From: Cyclina sinensis
Taxonomy: Eukaryota > Mollusca > Bivalvia > Venerida > Veneridae
Assembly: GCA_012932295.1 (NCBI GenBank)
Contig: JAAONU010000019.1
Span: 23,197,908 to 23,261,907 of the forward strand
DNA length: 64,000 nt
Direction: 5' to 3'
Shown in pieces: positions 25,001 to 36,080 of this stretch. The first letter of the stretch is position 1. Each line of letters starts with the position of its first letter. Under the pieces are notes generated by a model. The model was not told the DNA's origin, ran no database searches, and saw only the letters and a list, made by a program, of their open reading frames with translations. The position numbers were made by a program, and so were the translations under genes.

Positions 25001-27117
25001 ATAAAAACTGACAGATAAAAGAAGTTCTGAAAATTGTGATGTTTTAGTTTATTTGTGCTTAAAGTTTTAAAGCAAGGACCGAAACCAAATAACTTTCTTA
25101 AGGTACAAACTATGACCATTGCAAACAATAAAAACGTATTCACTAAGTACTATGGTTTAACTTAAAAAAAGCTAATATAAATAGTAGTATACAGTACATC
25201 TGGCATAAATGTTTAAATCAATAAAGCTTGATTGTCGGTTTTCGACATCTAACTTACATCTTCCTCTCCAAACTCGACATTCTGATACTCCAGTTTACAT
25301 CTACGTTTGACTTCTTGGCTGAAATCAGTATACTCAGCACTAGATGGCTGGTGAAGGGAAAATATCCCTAAAGCCCCAAATGATCTCCGTGCTTTCTCAT
25401 TCCTTTCTGCTGTATCATTTTCACGGTACCATGGAAATTGGGAACTGTAAAACGTACTAGAAAACATATCATATTTAATCAATCTTTAAATTAGCACGTT
25501 TTACTCTGTTTTTTTTTTTCCGTTTTACTGCCTTTAACACTTAAGGCTAAAATAAAAAAGTCCTTAGAATTTATCGATCTGTTCCTGATTAAATGATATT
25601 TTTGTTTATTGTACTGATAAAAGGGACCATATCTATTATGAAGACCGAAAGTCTCAATACGCCAGCAGGTTTTATTAACAATTGTGATGGAGGAAAAGAA
25701 AAAGAAAAAAGAGAAAAATATCTATGATGAAATAATGATGAAAAATTACACTTATAAACTTTTCAAATTATAAGTACCCAACAGGATTGATTTTTTTTTT
25801 TCACATATGATTGACAGTGCACAGTTAAGCACTTAGATTTGTACCAGTTTGCTAAATGGAAATACATGTAGAGTTTAGAGCTTATTTACAAATAAATAGG
25901 TTATTTACCACAACAACATAGTAGAAAAACACTGAAAAGAACGATCTATGCTTATAGTAAATAATTTTCATAATTCTCAAATCAATAAAAGTATGGTAAA
26001 TAAACTTAGATCTGCTTCATTGTTCAGACTAAAGCCAGTTTATGCCATGAAACAAATGATAAAAGCCTGGCGTCTAACCAGATCATTTACCTGCCGAACA
26101 AGTCTAAACTGATGAATACATATTCGCCGTCTTCTACGCAATGGTCTTGTGCTGCTATCAATATTTCTCTTACCCAATCCAAGCATCCACTGAGAACAAA
26201 TACTTAAATAAGAGAAAATCCATTGATAAGAAAAGTTCACACTTAAGTTGAAAACGAAGTAAAAAAAGAAAAGAAAACAATTCTGATATAAATTACGTTT
26301 AATTTTTTTTAAATTTTAAAGGTAACATTTAATTCTGACATGCAGTTTTTGAAATGAAGTAAAAATCAGCAACATGTACCCTGGTGGATAGTTTAAAAGG
26401 AAGTAACTCTTTTCAACAATTACATATAAAAAAAAAACAATATAATGAAACCTTACTTTTGATTGATGTTTTAGTGAAAATATCCTTCATTTCAGTTTTA
26501 TTAAACCCTAGATAAAAGAAAGATGCTGGATAATTAAGTTCTATAGTCTTTTTCAAAGTTTCCGCCAAACGAATGTAGTCCGGACTGCCTTTCTCATTCC
26601 ATGAATAATCTTCGTATAGTATGGCTAATTCAGTCCATTCATATGTCTTTGCAATTTCGACGAAAGCTTCTGCCGCACTCGAATATGATCCAAGGATACG
26701 GAACATTAGTTCGAGCTCCCCTCTGTTGTTAAAGTTTGTCTCAAAACAGCCGGCTGTTAAAAGCGGCTTGGTCTTCATGTTCTGTAAATGTGTTGTGGTA
26801 ACAAGCGGTAGACGGCATACAGGTCCAAACAGCACATCATTGTGGTCAACGAACCCAAATAGATCTTGGTCAGCTTGTCGTGACGTCATTGAACATTTTG
26901 ATTCCCTGAAATACGTTTCAATACTTGTTTCTGGTACAATATTTGTTGCTAGTTTTTCCACTGCTATCTGTATTGCGGGTAGAACACGCTGTAGGCTCCA
27001 TTGAAAGCTTGAATTTGTTGTAAGCATTACACCAAGCCTTATTGTAGCCGACAAGTAAGACACATTAAGCACCAAAAACATAATTATGCACACAATAAGA
27101 TGTTTAGTTAAAGCCAT
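22096..27117 (-). CDS. Natriuretic-peptide-receptor-like ligand-binding protein without cyclase domain
   Basis: The family (ANF-receptor type 1 periplasmic-binding fold) binds extracellular peptides. Exons on the minus strand: 26457-27117, 26091-26202, 25258-25456, 24602-24737, 23956-24047, 22621 to about 22487, and a last exon ending at stop 22096-22098. Phases agree through exon 6. Exon 1 begins with a signal peptide (ALTKHLIVCIIMFLVLNVSY), then IRLGVML and LFGPVCRLPLVTT, in the place of the VGPGC segment of NPR1. Later exons give VREILIAAQDHC...EYVFISLDLF, PWYRENDTAE, FVGAFHDSVILYGFALNETL, RMKNRTFQG, VTGLVSIDSQGDREADYSLM and VVLTYFGWTKKVV, matching the NPR1/NPR3 ectodomain in order. If exon 6 is read through, TAG at 22481-22483 ends a 446-residue secreted protein. 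If it is spliced, the tail becomes acidic and coiled-coil-like (VESLIEDLQLSLNKISEAL) and ends in ECICP. No kinase-homology or guanylate cyclase exon is seen. A weak hydrophobic stretch could be read if an upstream acceptor at about 22347 were used, which would make an NPR-C-like receptor. Confidence 0.82.
22941..23590. repeat. Two-copy 324-base tandem duplication inside an intron
   Basis: Copy 1 about 22960-23265, copy 2 about 23285-23588. Anchors cttctacccactttctccga (23040 and 23364) and gatccaataaacaa (23247 and 23571) are both 324 bases apart. Scattered substitutions separate the copies. It lies between exons 5 and 6 of the receptor-like gene. Confidence 0.92.
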
Positions 27118-27944
27118 ATTGATCCTACAAACAGAACAAGTGTCACTCTATTTTGGAAGGAAACTTAGTTTAAATGTACGTTTAAAACTCGAGACTCCGT
27201 ATTACAAACTAATATACTTCACTTGTAACCTAATTTCGCAGGCATGTAGCCAGTTAACGGATAAAATGATGTTGAGGTTTGAAGTTGTGATGCCAAATCA
27301 TGTAATTAAAATTTGGAAGAAAAAAAAAAACAACCTATCAACAGTTGTGGCTATGTACAAAGACTTTAGCCATAAAACAGAACCTCATATCAGAGAGGTC
27401 GATTCTTTTTTCAGCAGAAAGGAGGGTGCCAAACACGCACCAGACTTACTTATCTTACATGTTCAAATGAAATATCATCATGTGAAGATAGCTGAAAATA
27501 AAAGCAAAGAATAAGCAAGATGCAAAACAGAAGACTGTGTATAGAGAAACACGTATAGTAGTGTACAGATAAGAAACATTATAATAGCTCGCAATGTGAT
27601 ACAGACAAACACGTAAATATAAGATCATATATTGACCACATCACTGATGAAAAACAAAACAACATGTATCGGATAAAAACAAGATCTTGAGGCTCACACT
27701 CATGTTGTATAGTTAAATTCCATGCTCCTCTGGTATAGCAAAAGTGTAACTCTTTAAAAAAGCTGTTAAAGGCATTAAGCACAAGAAGTTGACAAAGTAA
27801 AGAAAACATATATGAGCGAACTGGTCTTACATTCGCCTACTTACAGGACCATAAAGTAAAGAAACAATAAAACTATCGGTGTTGCAACTTACAATGTTAA
27901 GGAATTGATAGATAATTTAATTTAATTTTCTTGCATACATCGAT

Positions 27945-28055
27945 TTGAACAAATATGTCTTTGAAAGGATCAGCCATGTACAACATTACTGATAAAATGA
28001 TATACATGTATTAAAATTTAATCTAAATTTGTTAAAAAATGACTAAAAGTTGTCA
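27945..28055 (-). repeat. Inverted copy of the LINE 3' region (pair with 29140-29254)
   Basis: The reverse complement of this stretch matches 29140-29254 closely (tcattttttaacaaattta, ttttatcagtaatgttgtac, atggctgatcctttcaaaga). It sits immediately upstream of the plus-strand LINE fragment. Confidence 0.9.
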
Positions 28056-28083
28056 TACTTTAGATATACTTTATTTTTAGGTT

Positions 28084-29179
28084 GTCATATGTGATAATTT
28101 TGTTAAAAACTCTATCCTTTTGATGAAAATTGAAGCGATTGGACTTGGTGACGACATTTTGCGCTGGTTCAGGTCATACTTATCTGATAGACAACAACTT
28201 GTTGATCTCTCTGGTACTTTTTCCAAACCCTGTAGTGTTACCTGTGGTGTTCCCCAAGGGACAATTTTAGGGCCGCTTCTCTTCCTTATCTATGTTAATG
28301 ATATGTCTGGTACTAAAAAGTAGTAAATTACTACTTTATGCAGATGATTCAGGAATCTTGGTTGCAGGTAAGAACAGGTCATTCATAGAAAAACAGTTAT
28401 CTGAGGATCTGGAATTAGTACACCAGTGGCTGGTTGATAATAGGTTATCTCTACATTTGGGTAAAACTGAGTCGATTTTGTTTGGGTCTAAAGTAAAGGT
28501 CAACAATTATGGTGATTTATGCATTTCTTGTAGTGACAAGGCTATTCAGTCCACTTCTTCAGTTAAATATCTTGGGGCAATACTGGATCAGAATTTATCA
28601 GGTCAATCTATGGTTAGTTCTATCATTAAGAAGGCCAATGCCAGGTTAAAGTTCTTATACAGGAAGCAGAAATATTTAACAGTCCACACTAAAAAGCTCT
28701 TGGTTCAGTCTCTTATCCAATGTCATTTTGATTATGCTTGTTGTGCTTGGTATTCTGGACTGACAAAGTTATGGAAAAACAAGCTGCAGGTCACCCAAAA
28801 TAAATTGATCAGGTTTGTTCTTAATATAGAAAAAAGGTCACACATTGATCAAGGTCACTTCAGGTCTATAGGTTGGTTACCAGTTGATAAAAGAGTGGAT
28901 CAAATTATTCTAGGTCATGTTTTTAAGATTAGAAATGGTCTTTCACCAGAATATATGAATCAAAACTTTGTATCCCAAGTCTCCATTCATACTTATAGTA
29001 CAAGGTCAAGTGATAATGGTTCTTATATTCTCCCAAAGGTCAAAGGTTTTGGTATAAAGTCTTTTTCATTTTTGGGATGCAAGCTATGGAATTCACTGCC
29101 TTTTAAAATCAGGAATCTGTCCAGCCTTGCTTCTTTTAAAAAAACTGTAAAGTGTCATTTTTTAACAAATTTAGATTGA
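28084..29179 (+). pseudogene. Reverse transcriptase fragment of a LINE, frameshifted
   Basis: Reverse transcriptases of this type copy element RNA at a nicked target. The first frame (to the stop at about 28321) gives [25 protein letters not shown], then [20 protein letters not shown], which is RT motif block 4. A second frame from about 28315 gives the catalytic LLLYADDS, then WLVDNRLSLHLGKTESILFG, SVKYLGAILD and the thumb and connection region ending in CKLWNSLPFKIRN and a stop at 29177-29179. The frame changes by one base between NDMS and LLLYADD, and the N-terminal half (endonuclease, RT blocks 0-3) is absent, so it is inactive. Family is probably of the jockey/CR1/L2-like kind, judged from motif style only. 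Confidence 0.9.
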
Positions 29180-29677
29180 ATTTTAATACATGTATATCAT
29201 TTTATCAGTAATGTTGTACATGGCTGATCCTTTCAAAGACATATTTGTTCAAAATGTATTCTTTTCCCGAGATATTTATTTTTAAGACTGTGATTTATAA
29301 TATCTAAATGATCTATGATCTTAACTTTCTACAAGCTTAAAGTGATGTCAATTTTCTGTGATGATATTTTAATTATTTACTTACTCAGGATTATTGTTTT
29401 ATGTTTTTTGTTCAATTGATGTGCTAAGCAATTTTTTTTTTAAATTCTCTAATTTTTCTTTAAGGTCTCATGCCTCTCTATGTCAGGCCATTACTATCAA
29501 GGACCACAATGGAAATAAGGGATTCTCTTCTCTTTTTTGTGTTATCCTTGATATTGATGTGACTGACATGGTTCATTTTCATTAATATATCATTTCATTC
29601 TTATATTTGTTTTATATACTTATATGTCTATTTTAAATGTTTTGTATCCATGTTGCTTACACAATATTGAAATAAAT

Positions 29678-29713
29678 CTATCTATCTATCTATAAATCTA
29701 TCTATCTATCTAT
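29678..29713 (+). repeat. (ATCT)n microsatellite at the LINE 3' end
   Basis: Two runs of tcta units separated by taaa. Short tandem repeats at the 3' end are usual for several LINE groups lacking a poly(A) tail. Confidence 0.9.
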
Positions 29714-30089
29714 CGATTCTTTTTGAATTAGAGAATTGTCAAAACTTTCCTTTTAATGCAGTTTAAATATATCCTGAAGCTGAAATATGTGACGAATTTA
29801 TTGTCAATCCAATTCCATCTATATATTCTTTGTATATTAAAGCACATTTAATTACCTTCAACACGTTTGTTTTAAACATTTTTGTCCATTAAAATACAAT
29901 TTCGAAAAGTAACGTGTTCTTTAACGATAATTCCTTCTACTTTTCTTCACCTGGAAATGTCTGCGTATTCCTTAAAACACTTTAATACTATTTGCCGAGC
30001 ATATTTGTTTTTCCAACAATTGTGGCATACATATCCTAAGCGAAAACTTGTAAATTATTTCAATTGAGACTTCCCAAAAGCTTTCTTTT

Positions 30090-30202
30090 TAGCTCAATAT
30101 AGCACATCCTTTTTCTTTCTGTCTTTCTTTCTTTCTTAAATTCATTCTTTCTTTATTTTCAGCTCAATATAGCATATCCTTTTTCTTTCTTTCTTTCTTG
30201 TA
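30090..30202. repeat. Duplicated block with (TTTC)n
   Basis: The block agctcaatatagca...atcctttttctttct occurs twice about 71 bases apart, each followed by a ttct/tttc run. Confidence 0.8.
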
Positions 30203-30984
30203 AAGTTAGCTTGAGAAACTATTATTTGTTTAAGTACATTTTCATCGGTGATGTATGTGATCAGCCGTAATTAGCTGCAATGCAGATGTCTTTGCGTTAT
30301 TTTCCTAATACCAGCGTTTGAAAAACTCATACCAGTTGTTTTATTTCAAAAATAGTAAATGCTTTCATTTATGTATACTGAGGTTTTGTATTTTTGCGCT
30401 TGATTCCCACTTTTCCGCTTCCTAATCTATTGTCAATGTCTTGCTGAGTTGCTTATAGATCAAGATTCACTTAGTACAAGATAAAATTTTCTAAAATATT
30501 AAGTTTTAAGTGTTACAACTATTATAACGAACATCTGAAATTATATCAGATATTGGACATTCGCTCTGTTTTCAATATATATATTTTTTTACGTTTCGAG
30601 TGTCGCGTGACTACCCAGTTGACCGTTGCTAATATGCCTTTAGTCATCATAAAGTTAGGGAAACAATCGTGTTTTCTGCAGATTTGCAGATAGTTGTTTG
30701 AATAACGGAAATGTTCTTTAAGAGAATAGTTGTTATACACAAGTACATCCTTTTAAGCCTTTAAACGTTTTCATATCAGTTCAGTTCTTACAGTGACAAA
30801 AATTTTACTATTTGAAATATTAAAAAATATTTTCCTAGCATTAAGGTAAGTGAGTCATCTTTTCTAAATCAAATCAGAATCGTGGAACTTTATTTTTCTT
30901 CTAAAAACGAAGATATTACCCATCACTTCTGATAGTGTATATCAACCAAAAGCATAAGATAATAACATTTTTCACTTAGAAAGG

Positions 30985-31210
30985 CAAACGTTTTGTTGTC
31001 TGCAAAGTCCCTGGACATAAATGCCACAAAACTTCTGCTGACACATGGAAACTAACACCGACATGTATTGATTCGGGCATAGTGAAGGACATTACAAGAC
31101 AATTCTGTTATTGGGGGAAATCAGCAACTCAAATAAATGTCATTCTGGTAATGAATTCCGGAAATGTAGACACAAATTGTATTAACCTAAGGACTTAATG
31201 ACACTTGTAT
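30985..31210 (+). repeat. Dispersed repeat family, copy 3
   Basis: Very similar in reverse complement to 41340-41510, with blocks tgtattgattcgggcatagt, gaaggacattacaagacaat, ttctgttattgggggaaatc, aaataaatgtcattctggta and aattccggaaatgtagacac. Confidence 0.85.
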
Positions 31211-31225
31211 AAATGTAAATGGCTT

Positions 31226-31400
31226 TTGCTTTGTTATATCTTGTGCCACATGTTTGTTTATATTTGTGGCTTTTACTTTGTTATCACTTGTGCCACATGT
31301 TTGTTTATATTTGTGGCGTTTACTTTGTTATCACTTGTGCCACATGTTTGTTTATATTTGTGGCGTTTACTTTGTTGTAACTTGGTCCACATGTTTGTAA
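31226..31400 (+). repeat. 47-base tandem repeat, about 3.5 copies
   Basis: The unit tttgttatcacttgtgccac followed by atgtttgtttatatttgtgg and a short gcgtttac tail recurs at a 47-base period. One frame stays open through it and would give a hydrophobic, cysteine-bearing peptide, but nothing else supports coding. Confidence 0.9.
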
Positions 31401-32410
31401 AATGTAAGTTTACAAAGGTCTCTTGAACAAATACAGTCATACTCAATGAATAAGTAAGAGGAGTTGTAACTCTGTTTCTACATTCTTATCAGAACTCAGA
31501 TATTGATACCATAATTACATTCTGTTTGCATTCCAGTGAAAGATTATTAGATATGTAGGTATACCCCTAAATAGAAATATGCTTATCTCTTTAGAAACAT
31601 ATGTTATTTTAGAAATAAAAATGATTTGGGACAGTTAAGCTGAATAAGATCTTTTCGACTTTATGACTAACTGTAATCTTTCTTGAAATGTCGTTTGTTT
31701 TTTTGACAGCCATTTGAATTACCTAGACAAATGCAGAGTTACATACTCAAACTTGCAGATGTAAAAAGCAATATTTTTCTAGAAGAAAAAAATCAATTTT
31801 ACCTCCTTATTTTTAAGCCGGATATTACAAAATCTGAAAAGTTGAAATTTAAAGGGGTTCGTGGCATTGAACTGAAATGATGTATAGGTTATAATAACCT
31901 TAGATAACAAATGTTTGAACATTGAATTCAAAATCGTAGATATAAAAATGCCGGTTTCATAAGAATCAGGTAAAAAGTATTGACCCTAATTAACTTTTTC
32001 ACCAGGTTTAAAAATGAAAATTCTCAGTGAATCATTTTTTAATGTATACATAAAACGAGCTTCTCTGTTCTTCGGCTGCACAAAAATTGCAGCCAGACGC
32101 TTACTTGTCTCGACTATCAAAGCAAGTGTTCGGTTTACAACAGCAGACAATTAATCAGAAAAACAGAAGCAGAGATAATTGTTTAGAGCAGTCTTAACAG
32201 ACTGAGATTATATATATATTGTTTCACATATACTTAAGCTCTAATTACATTTTCCTAAACAATGCATTGTTTGAAAATTAGTTTGATTTTATTTAGGTAG
32301 CCAGTGTTAACTTTTTAACAACAGTACTTTTTCTGCATCTATCTGTCTAACAGAAGCATGTTCATATTTCAAAAACCTGTACAAAGTCATTTTGAAATTA
32401 TCTTAATCTC

Positions 32411-32431
32411 TCTCACACACACACACACACA
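32411..32431. repeat. (CA)n microsatellite
   Basis: Simple ac dinucleotide run after ctctct. Confidence 0.9.
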
Positions 32432-33169
32432 AAATAAAACTGAAAAACTTATTTTTGTATTTCGTTTTGAACAAAGAGGAGATTTTGTCTAATATGAAAA
32501 AAATGTTTATTTTATGATAACCCCTCGAATAAAAAATTCCTGCAAGCTTGTTTGTTTTGGAAACCTTCTGACACTTCAAAATGACTTAACAGGTCTATGC
32601 ATTTTTAAGTGAATCTCTTCTTGGTGGTGACTCTATGATTGAATTAATTTCACATCGGACAGCTCTGTTGAACCGAAATTTTCACACAAACGAATTCGTC
32701 ACATGTGTGAAAAATTCGTACGAGTTCTTCACATACGTGTGAAAATTTCGTACGAAAATGGCCAAAAATGTGCTGTGAAAATTTCGAGGCCTATTTTCTA
32801 ACCACCACTAGGTATCAACGAATTTTTCACATAATTATGTGACACATTCCTACGTCTTGCACACATGACTTTGTTATGAAGTTAAATCCTGAAAACTATA
32901 ATTATTACTGTTAGCTCTTATGGATTTACATGATTTCTCAGCATTTGAAAATATCTCTAGCTCCTCGGTATCGTGCATTTTTGATGCATGGAATCGCTCC
33001 TTTGCTCGGGAAAGCATAATTTAAACAAGATGCAACAATAAAGGACCTATAAGTCGTATTGCATTATATAGGAAGTCAGTATAGATATTTTCCTAGTTCA
33101 ATCATAGGTAGATGCAATATAATTTTGTAAAATGAGAACTTGTAAGAATGTAATCTTGACGTAATCTTA

Positions 33170-33420
33170 ATTTTCGTCAAGCAAACGTCACGCGACGAAT
33201 CGCAATGTTGCGTGTTTTATCGTAAACTGACGATGTTGTATTGCAATTAAGCAATATCGTATCGCGTTATTACATGTCGTGCGCTGGGCGACGCACGGCA
33301 ATGCGATACGACATTGCGACATTTTCCGAATTTCGTATCGGATTGTCATGCGCTGTATCGCCATGTTGCGATGTCTTATCGCACTTCCGCTGTCGCTAGT
33401 CGCATATATGGTATTTACGG
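33170..33420. other. CpG-dense cluster of TATCGC/GCGATA-like words
   Basis: Within about 250 bases there are many tcgc and gcga words, in both orientations (aatcgcaatgttgcg, gcaatgcgatacgacattgc, tatcgccatgttgcgatg). The surroundings are CpG-poor. No protein fits. It is inside the 32660-36513 element. Confidence 0.6.
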
Positions 33421-34215
33421 AGAGATGTCGTTTTAGAATTTAGTAAGTGGTTGTATTTCAATATTACGGAACTAAACCGCAGTCGATCAGTCTGACACCA
33501 TTTGACAGACCGGACACATCAATTTGTAAGGATGACCTTCAAACATCGACATTTTCAAATAAATACCTCCGGCAGCGTTTCGGGCCATTAAATTTATGAC
33601 GCTGTGTATACCCGGAGGCGGCCCTGCAGTGGGATCAAACCACAACATGTTGATGTAAATAACCACAGACAAAATGTCAAATTAAAGGGATGTAACGCAT
33701 CTAGCAAACAGAGCCAGGCTCATGGTCCAAGGAGGACCAGAATAAATAACTACCCTGAAGTGGTGACGGGGAATGTCAAGCGACAACTCGATATCGCATC
33801 ATTGTGATATTACACACGACATTCTCAAACGAAGTTATGAGTATTTCAAAACTTTTATGATATTCATATATCATTATTATATTTCCTGCCAATTATGTGA
33901 TTAGTGTAATCTTATTGATAATGGGGGCAGAGCTTGTGAATCGAGCGAGCCTCTCCTTAAAATTAATTAGTTTCACTTAATATGTTCTAAACTACTTTGA
34001 ATATATAGTGGGCAAAGCTTCGAATTCCCGCCAAAACTAATAAGTAAACAAATCTTAATGAATAAGTACACCAATTTTGACTACTTTCCACTGATTCTGT
34101 TGGATGAAAATCAGGTTTAAGTCTAATGCAAAGGTTGACATTGTTTCAGCCGTTTGATGATCTTACCGGCTCTTTTTATATTGATATATACTATTCTAGG
34201 AGGTAAATTTCACGC

Positions 34216-34335
34216 ATTTGCAGTTAGAATGCTGAACATTCAGTGATGAAAATATGTTATATTATGGACCAAGTAATTTGCAGTTAGAATGTTGAACATT
34301 TTCTGATGAAAATATGTTATATTATGGACCAAGTA
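34216..34335. repeat. Two-copy 60-base tandem duplication
   Basis: The block atttgcagttagaatg to ttatattatggaccaagta occurs at 34216 and 34276, with few differences. Confidence 0.95.
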
Positions 34336-34776
34336 CATTTTTCCATATATCAATATTTGATATATCAGAATATTTGTTTGAAATTAAAAACGTTTCCTTT
34401 GGTAAAAATCGTTAAAAAGTTCACTTATTATTTTGTTTTAGTAAACATTGGACGAGGCGTTATAAAGATAACGCTCTGACTGGTTCCGTCTATTTGTGAT
34501 TTGTAAAAATAACATGTCTTTTAATTATCTGTGTTTCAAATTCATCTTTAGCTCGGCTGTTACGAAGAAAAAGTCGAGGTTTTGTCATAGCCCCCTCGTT
34601 GTCGTCGTCTTTGTCGTGCAAATACTTTGACATTTTCCAATATCTCTGGTGTTATCCCATGTATCATTTTCAAACTTGGAACACTTCCTGAATTTGTTAG
34701 ACAATTTACCTAACTCTATCATGGTTATTCTCTGAATTATGCCCCTTTTATCTTAGAACATTCTTTAAAAGGTACA

Positions 34777-35049
34777 ATATAGAAGTTAAGATTTTTACGT
34801 GTAACGTGTACGTGTACGTGTAAAGATTTCAACACTAATTCAATAAGCGCTTAGCAACGCATCGTTGAACAATCCCGATATCTGCACGTCACAAGTTACG
34901 AAAGGTTTAAAATTTGCAATTTCACACGTAAAATAGCGATTTTGCTACTTGTTGAAAACCAATAACGTGTGGTTATAGCGAGAGTAATTGCATCGTGGGA
35001 AAATGCTACAAGTACACGTACATGTTACACGTAAAAATCTTAACCTCTA
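34777..35049. mobile_element. Short foldback (MITE-like) element
   Basis: The left end, agaagttaagatttttacgt followed by gtaacgtgtacgtgtac, is repeated in reverse complement at the right end (gtacacgtacatgttacac, then gtaaaaatcttaacctct). Total length is about 273 bases with arms of about 40 bases. It is flanked on both sides by atat/tatat. No coding capacity. Confidence 0.75.
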
Positions 35050-35235
35050 TATTATCTCTGCTATTACTCGATGCATTGCCTCAAAACTTGGAACACGCCT
35101 TAATGATAACAACATGCAATTGTTTGGAAAGTTACATACATAACTCCATCATGATTATTGAATTTTGCCCCTTTTTAGCTCTACTATTCTAAGAATATGA
35201 AGAGCTGTTACAGTCACCCGTGCGTCGGCACACGC

Positions 35236-35640
35236 GTCCGGTTAAAGTTTTGGGATGAAGTTATATCTCTGAAACTACTTAAGATATTCAATTAATGAAA
35301 GTCGCACATGGCTTCGGGTCCCATATCTTTTGGTTGGATTTTAACAGAATTATGCACCGTTATGTACTTAGAAAAAACCTTAACCTATGTTAAAGTTTTT
35401 GGAATGAAGTCATATCTCTGAAACTATTGAAGAAATTCAATTGAAAGTTCACACATGGCTCCTTGGTCATTATGTAAGATTACTAATTAAGTCCCAAAAC
35501 TTTTGGTTGGATTTTAACAGAATTATTCTCCTTAATGTACTCAGTAAAATCTTTAACCTAGGTTTTAAAGTTTTTGGAATGAGGTCATATCTCTGAAACT
35601 GCTAAAGATTTTCATTTGAAAGTTCACACATGACTTCTAT
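35236..35640 (+). repeat. Degenerate tandem units, roughly 150-180 bases
   Basis: The phrase ttaaagttt..gg.atgaagt, then catatctctgaaact and gaaagttcacacatg, recurs near 35237, 35389 and 35566. This kind of unit is seen often in bivalve genomes. Confidence 0.7.
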
Positions 35641-35741
35641 ATTACAAAACATAAATACATGTAATTTATTACGATCACCAGTTCGTTGACGTCAGCGTTG
35701 ACTAACGTTAATGAAATAGTCAAATAACTTCGAAATGATCA

Positions 35742-36080
35742 GGCAGCGCGCACTGCCGACGGTGGTGCTTGTACATTCTACTCTAGGCAGCGTGCACTGC
35801 CGCCGGTGATGCTCGTACATTCAACTCTAGGCGGCGTGCACTGTCGCCGTTGGTGCTCGTTCCTTCTACTCTTGGCAGCGTGCACTGCCGCAGGTGATGT
35901 TCGTACATTCTACTTTTGGCAGCGTGCACTGCCGCCGGTAGTGCTGTTACCTTTTACTCTAGACAGCGTGCACTGCCGCCGGTGGTGCTCTTACATTCTA
36001 CTCTAGGCAGCGTGCAATGGCGCCGGCGCTCTTACCTTCTACTCTAGGCAGCGTGCACTGCCGCCGGTGGTACTCGACCT
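35742..36080. repeat. 44-base minisatellite, 8 copies, with a dyad core
   Basis: Units begin at 35742, 35786, 35830, 35874, 35918, 35962, 36006 and 36046; spacing is 44 bases throughout except 40 for the last step. Each unit has the near-palindrome ggcagcgtgcactgcc followed by gccggtggtgctcgtaca and ttctactct. It is much richer in GC than its surroundings. Open frames run through it in several phases only because the period repeats few stops. Confidence 0.95.

Larger units (their letters stand above)
28056..29715 (+). mobile_element. 5'-truncated non-LTR retrotransposon (LINE) fragment
   Basis: Carries the C-terminal half of a reverse transcriptase (see 28084-29179), a roughly 500-base 3' region, AATAAA at 29671-29676 and an (ATCT)n tail at about 29678-29713. 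5' truncation is usual for LINEs. Target-site duplications could not be placed with certainty. Confidence 0.8.

Noticed and set aside
26621..27004. 127-codon plus-strand frame
   Set aside because: Antisense shadow of exon 1 of the receptor-like gene.
27086..27514. 142-codon plus-strand open frame
   Set aside because: It overlaps the first exon of the receptor gene on the other strand, has a lysine-run from an A tract, and resembles no family; most likely chance.
27579..27809. 76-codon minus-strand frame with CYTRGAWNLTIQHECEP
   Set aside because: No splice context, no start context and no recognised domain.
31205..31426. 73-codon hydrophobic frame
   Set aside because: Product of the 47-base tandem repeat; no supporting signal.
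35806..36006. Open frame through the minisatellite (HCRRWCS repeats)
   Set aside because: Produced by the 44-base period; three frames are used in turn, with no start context or homologue.
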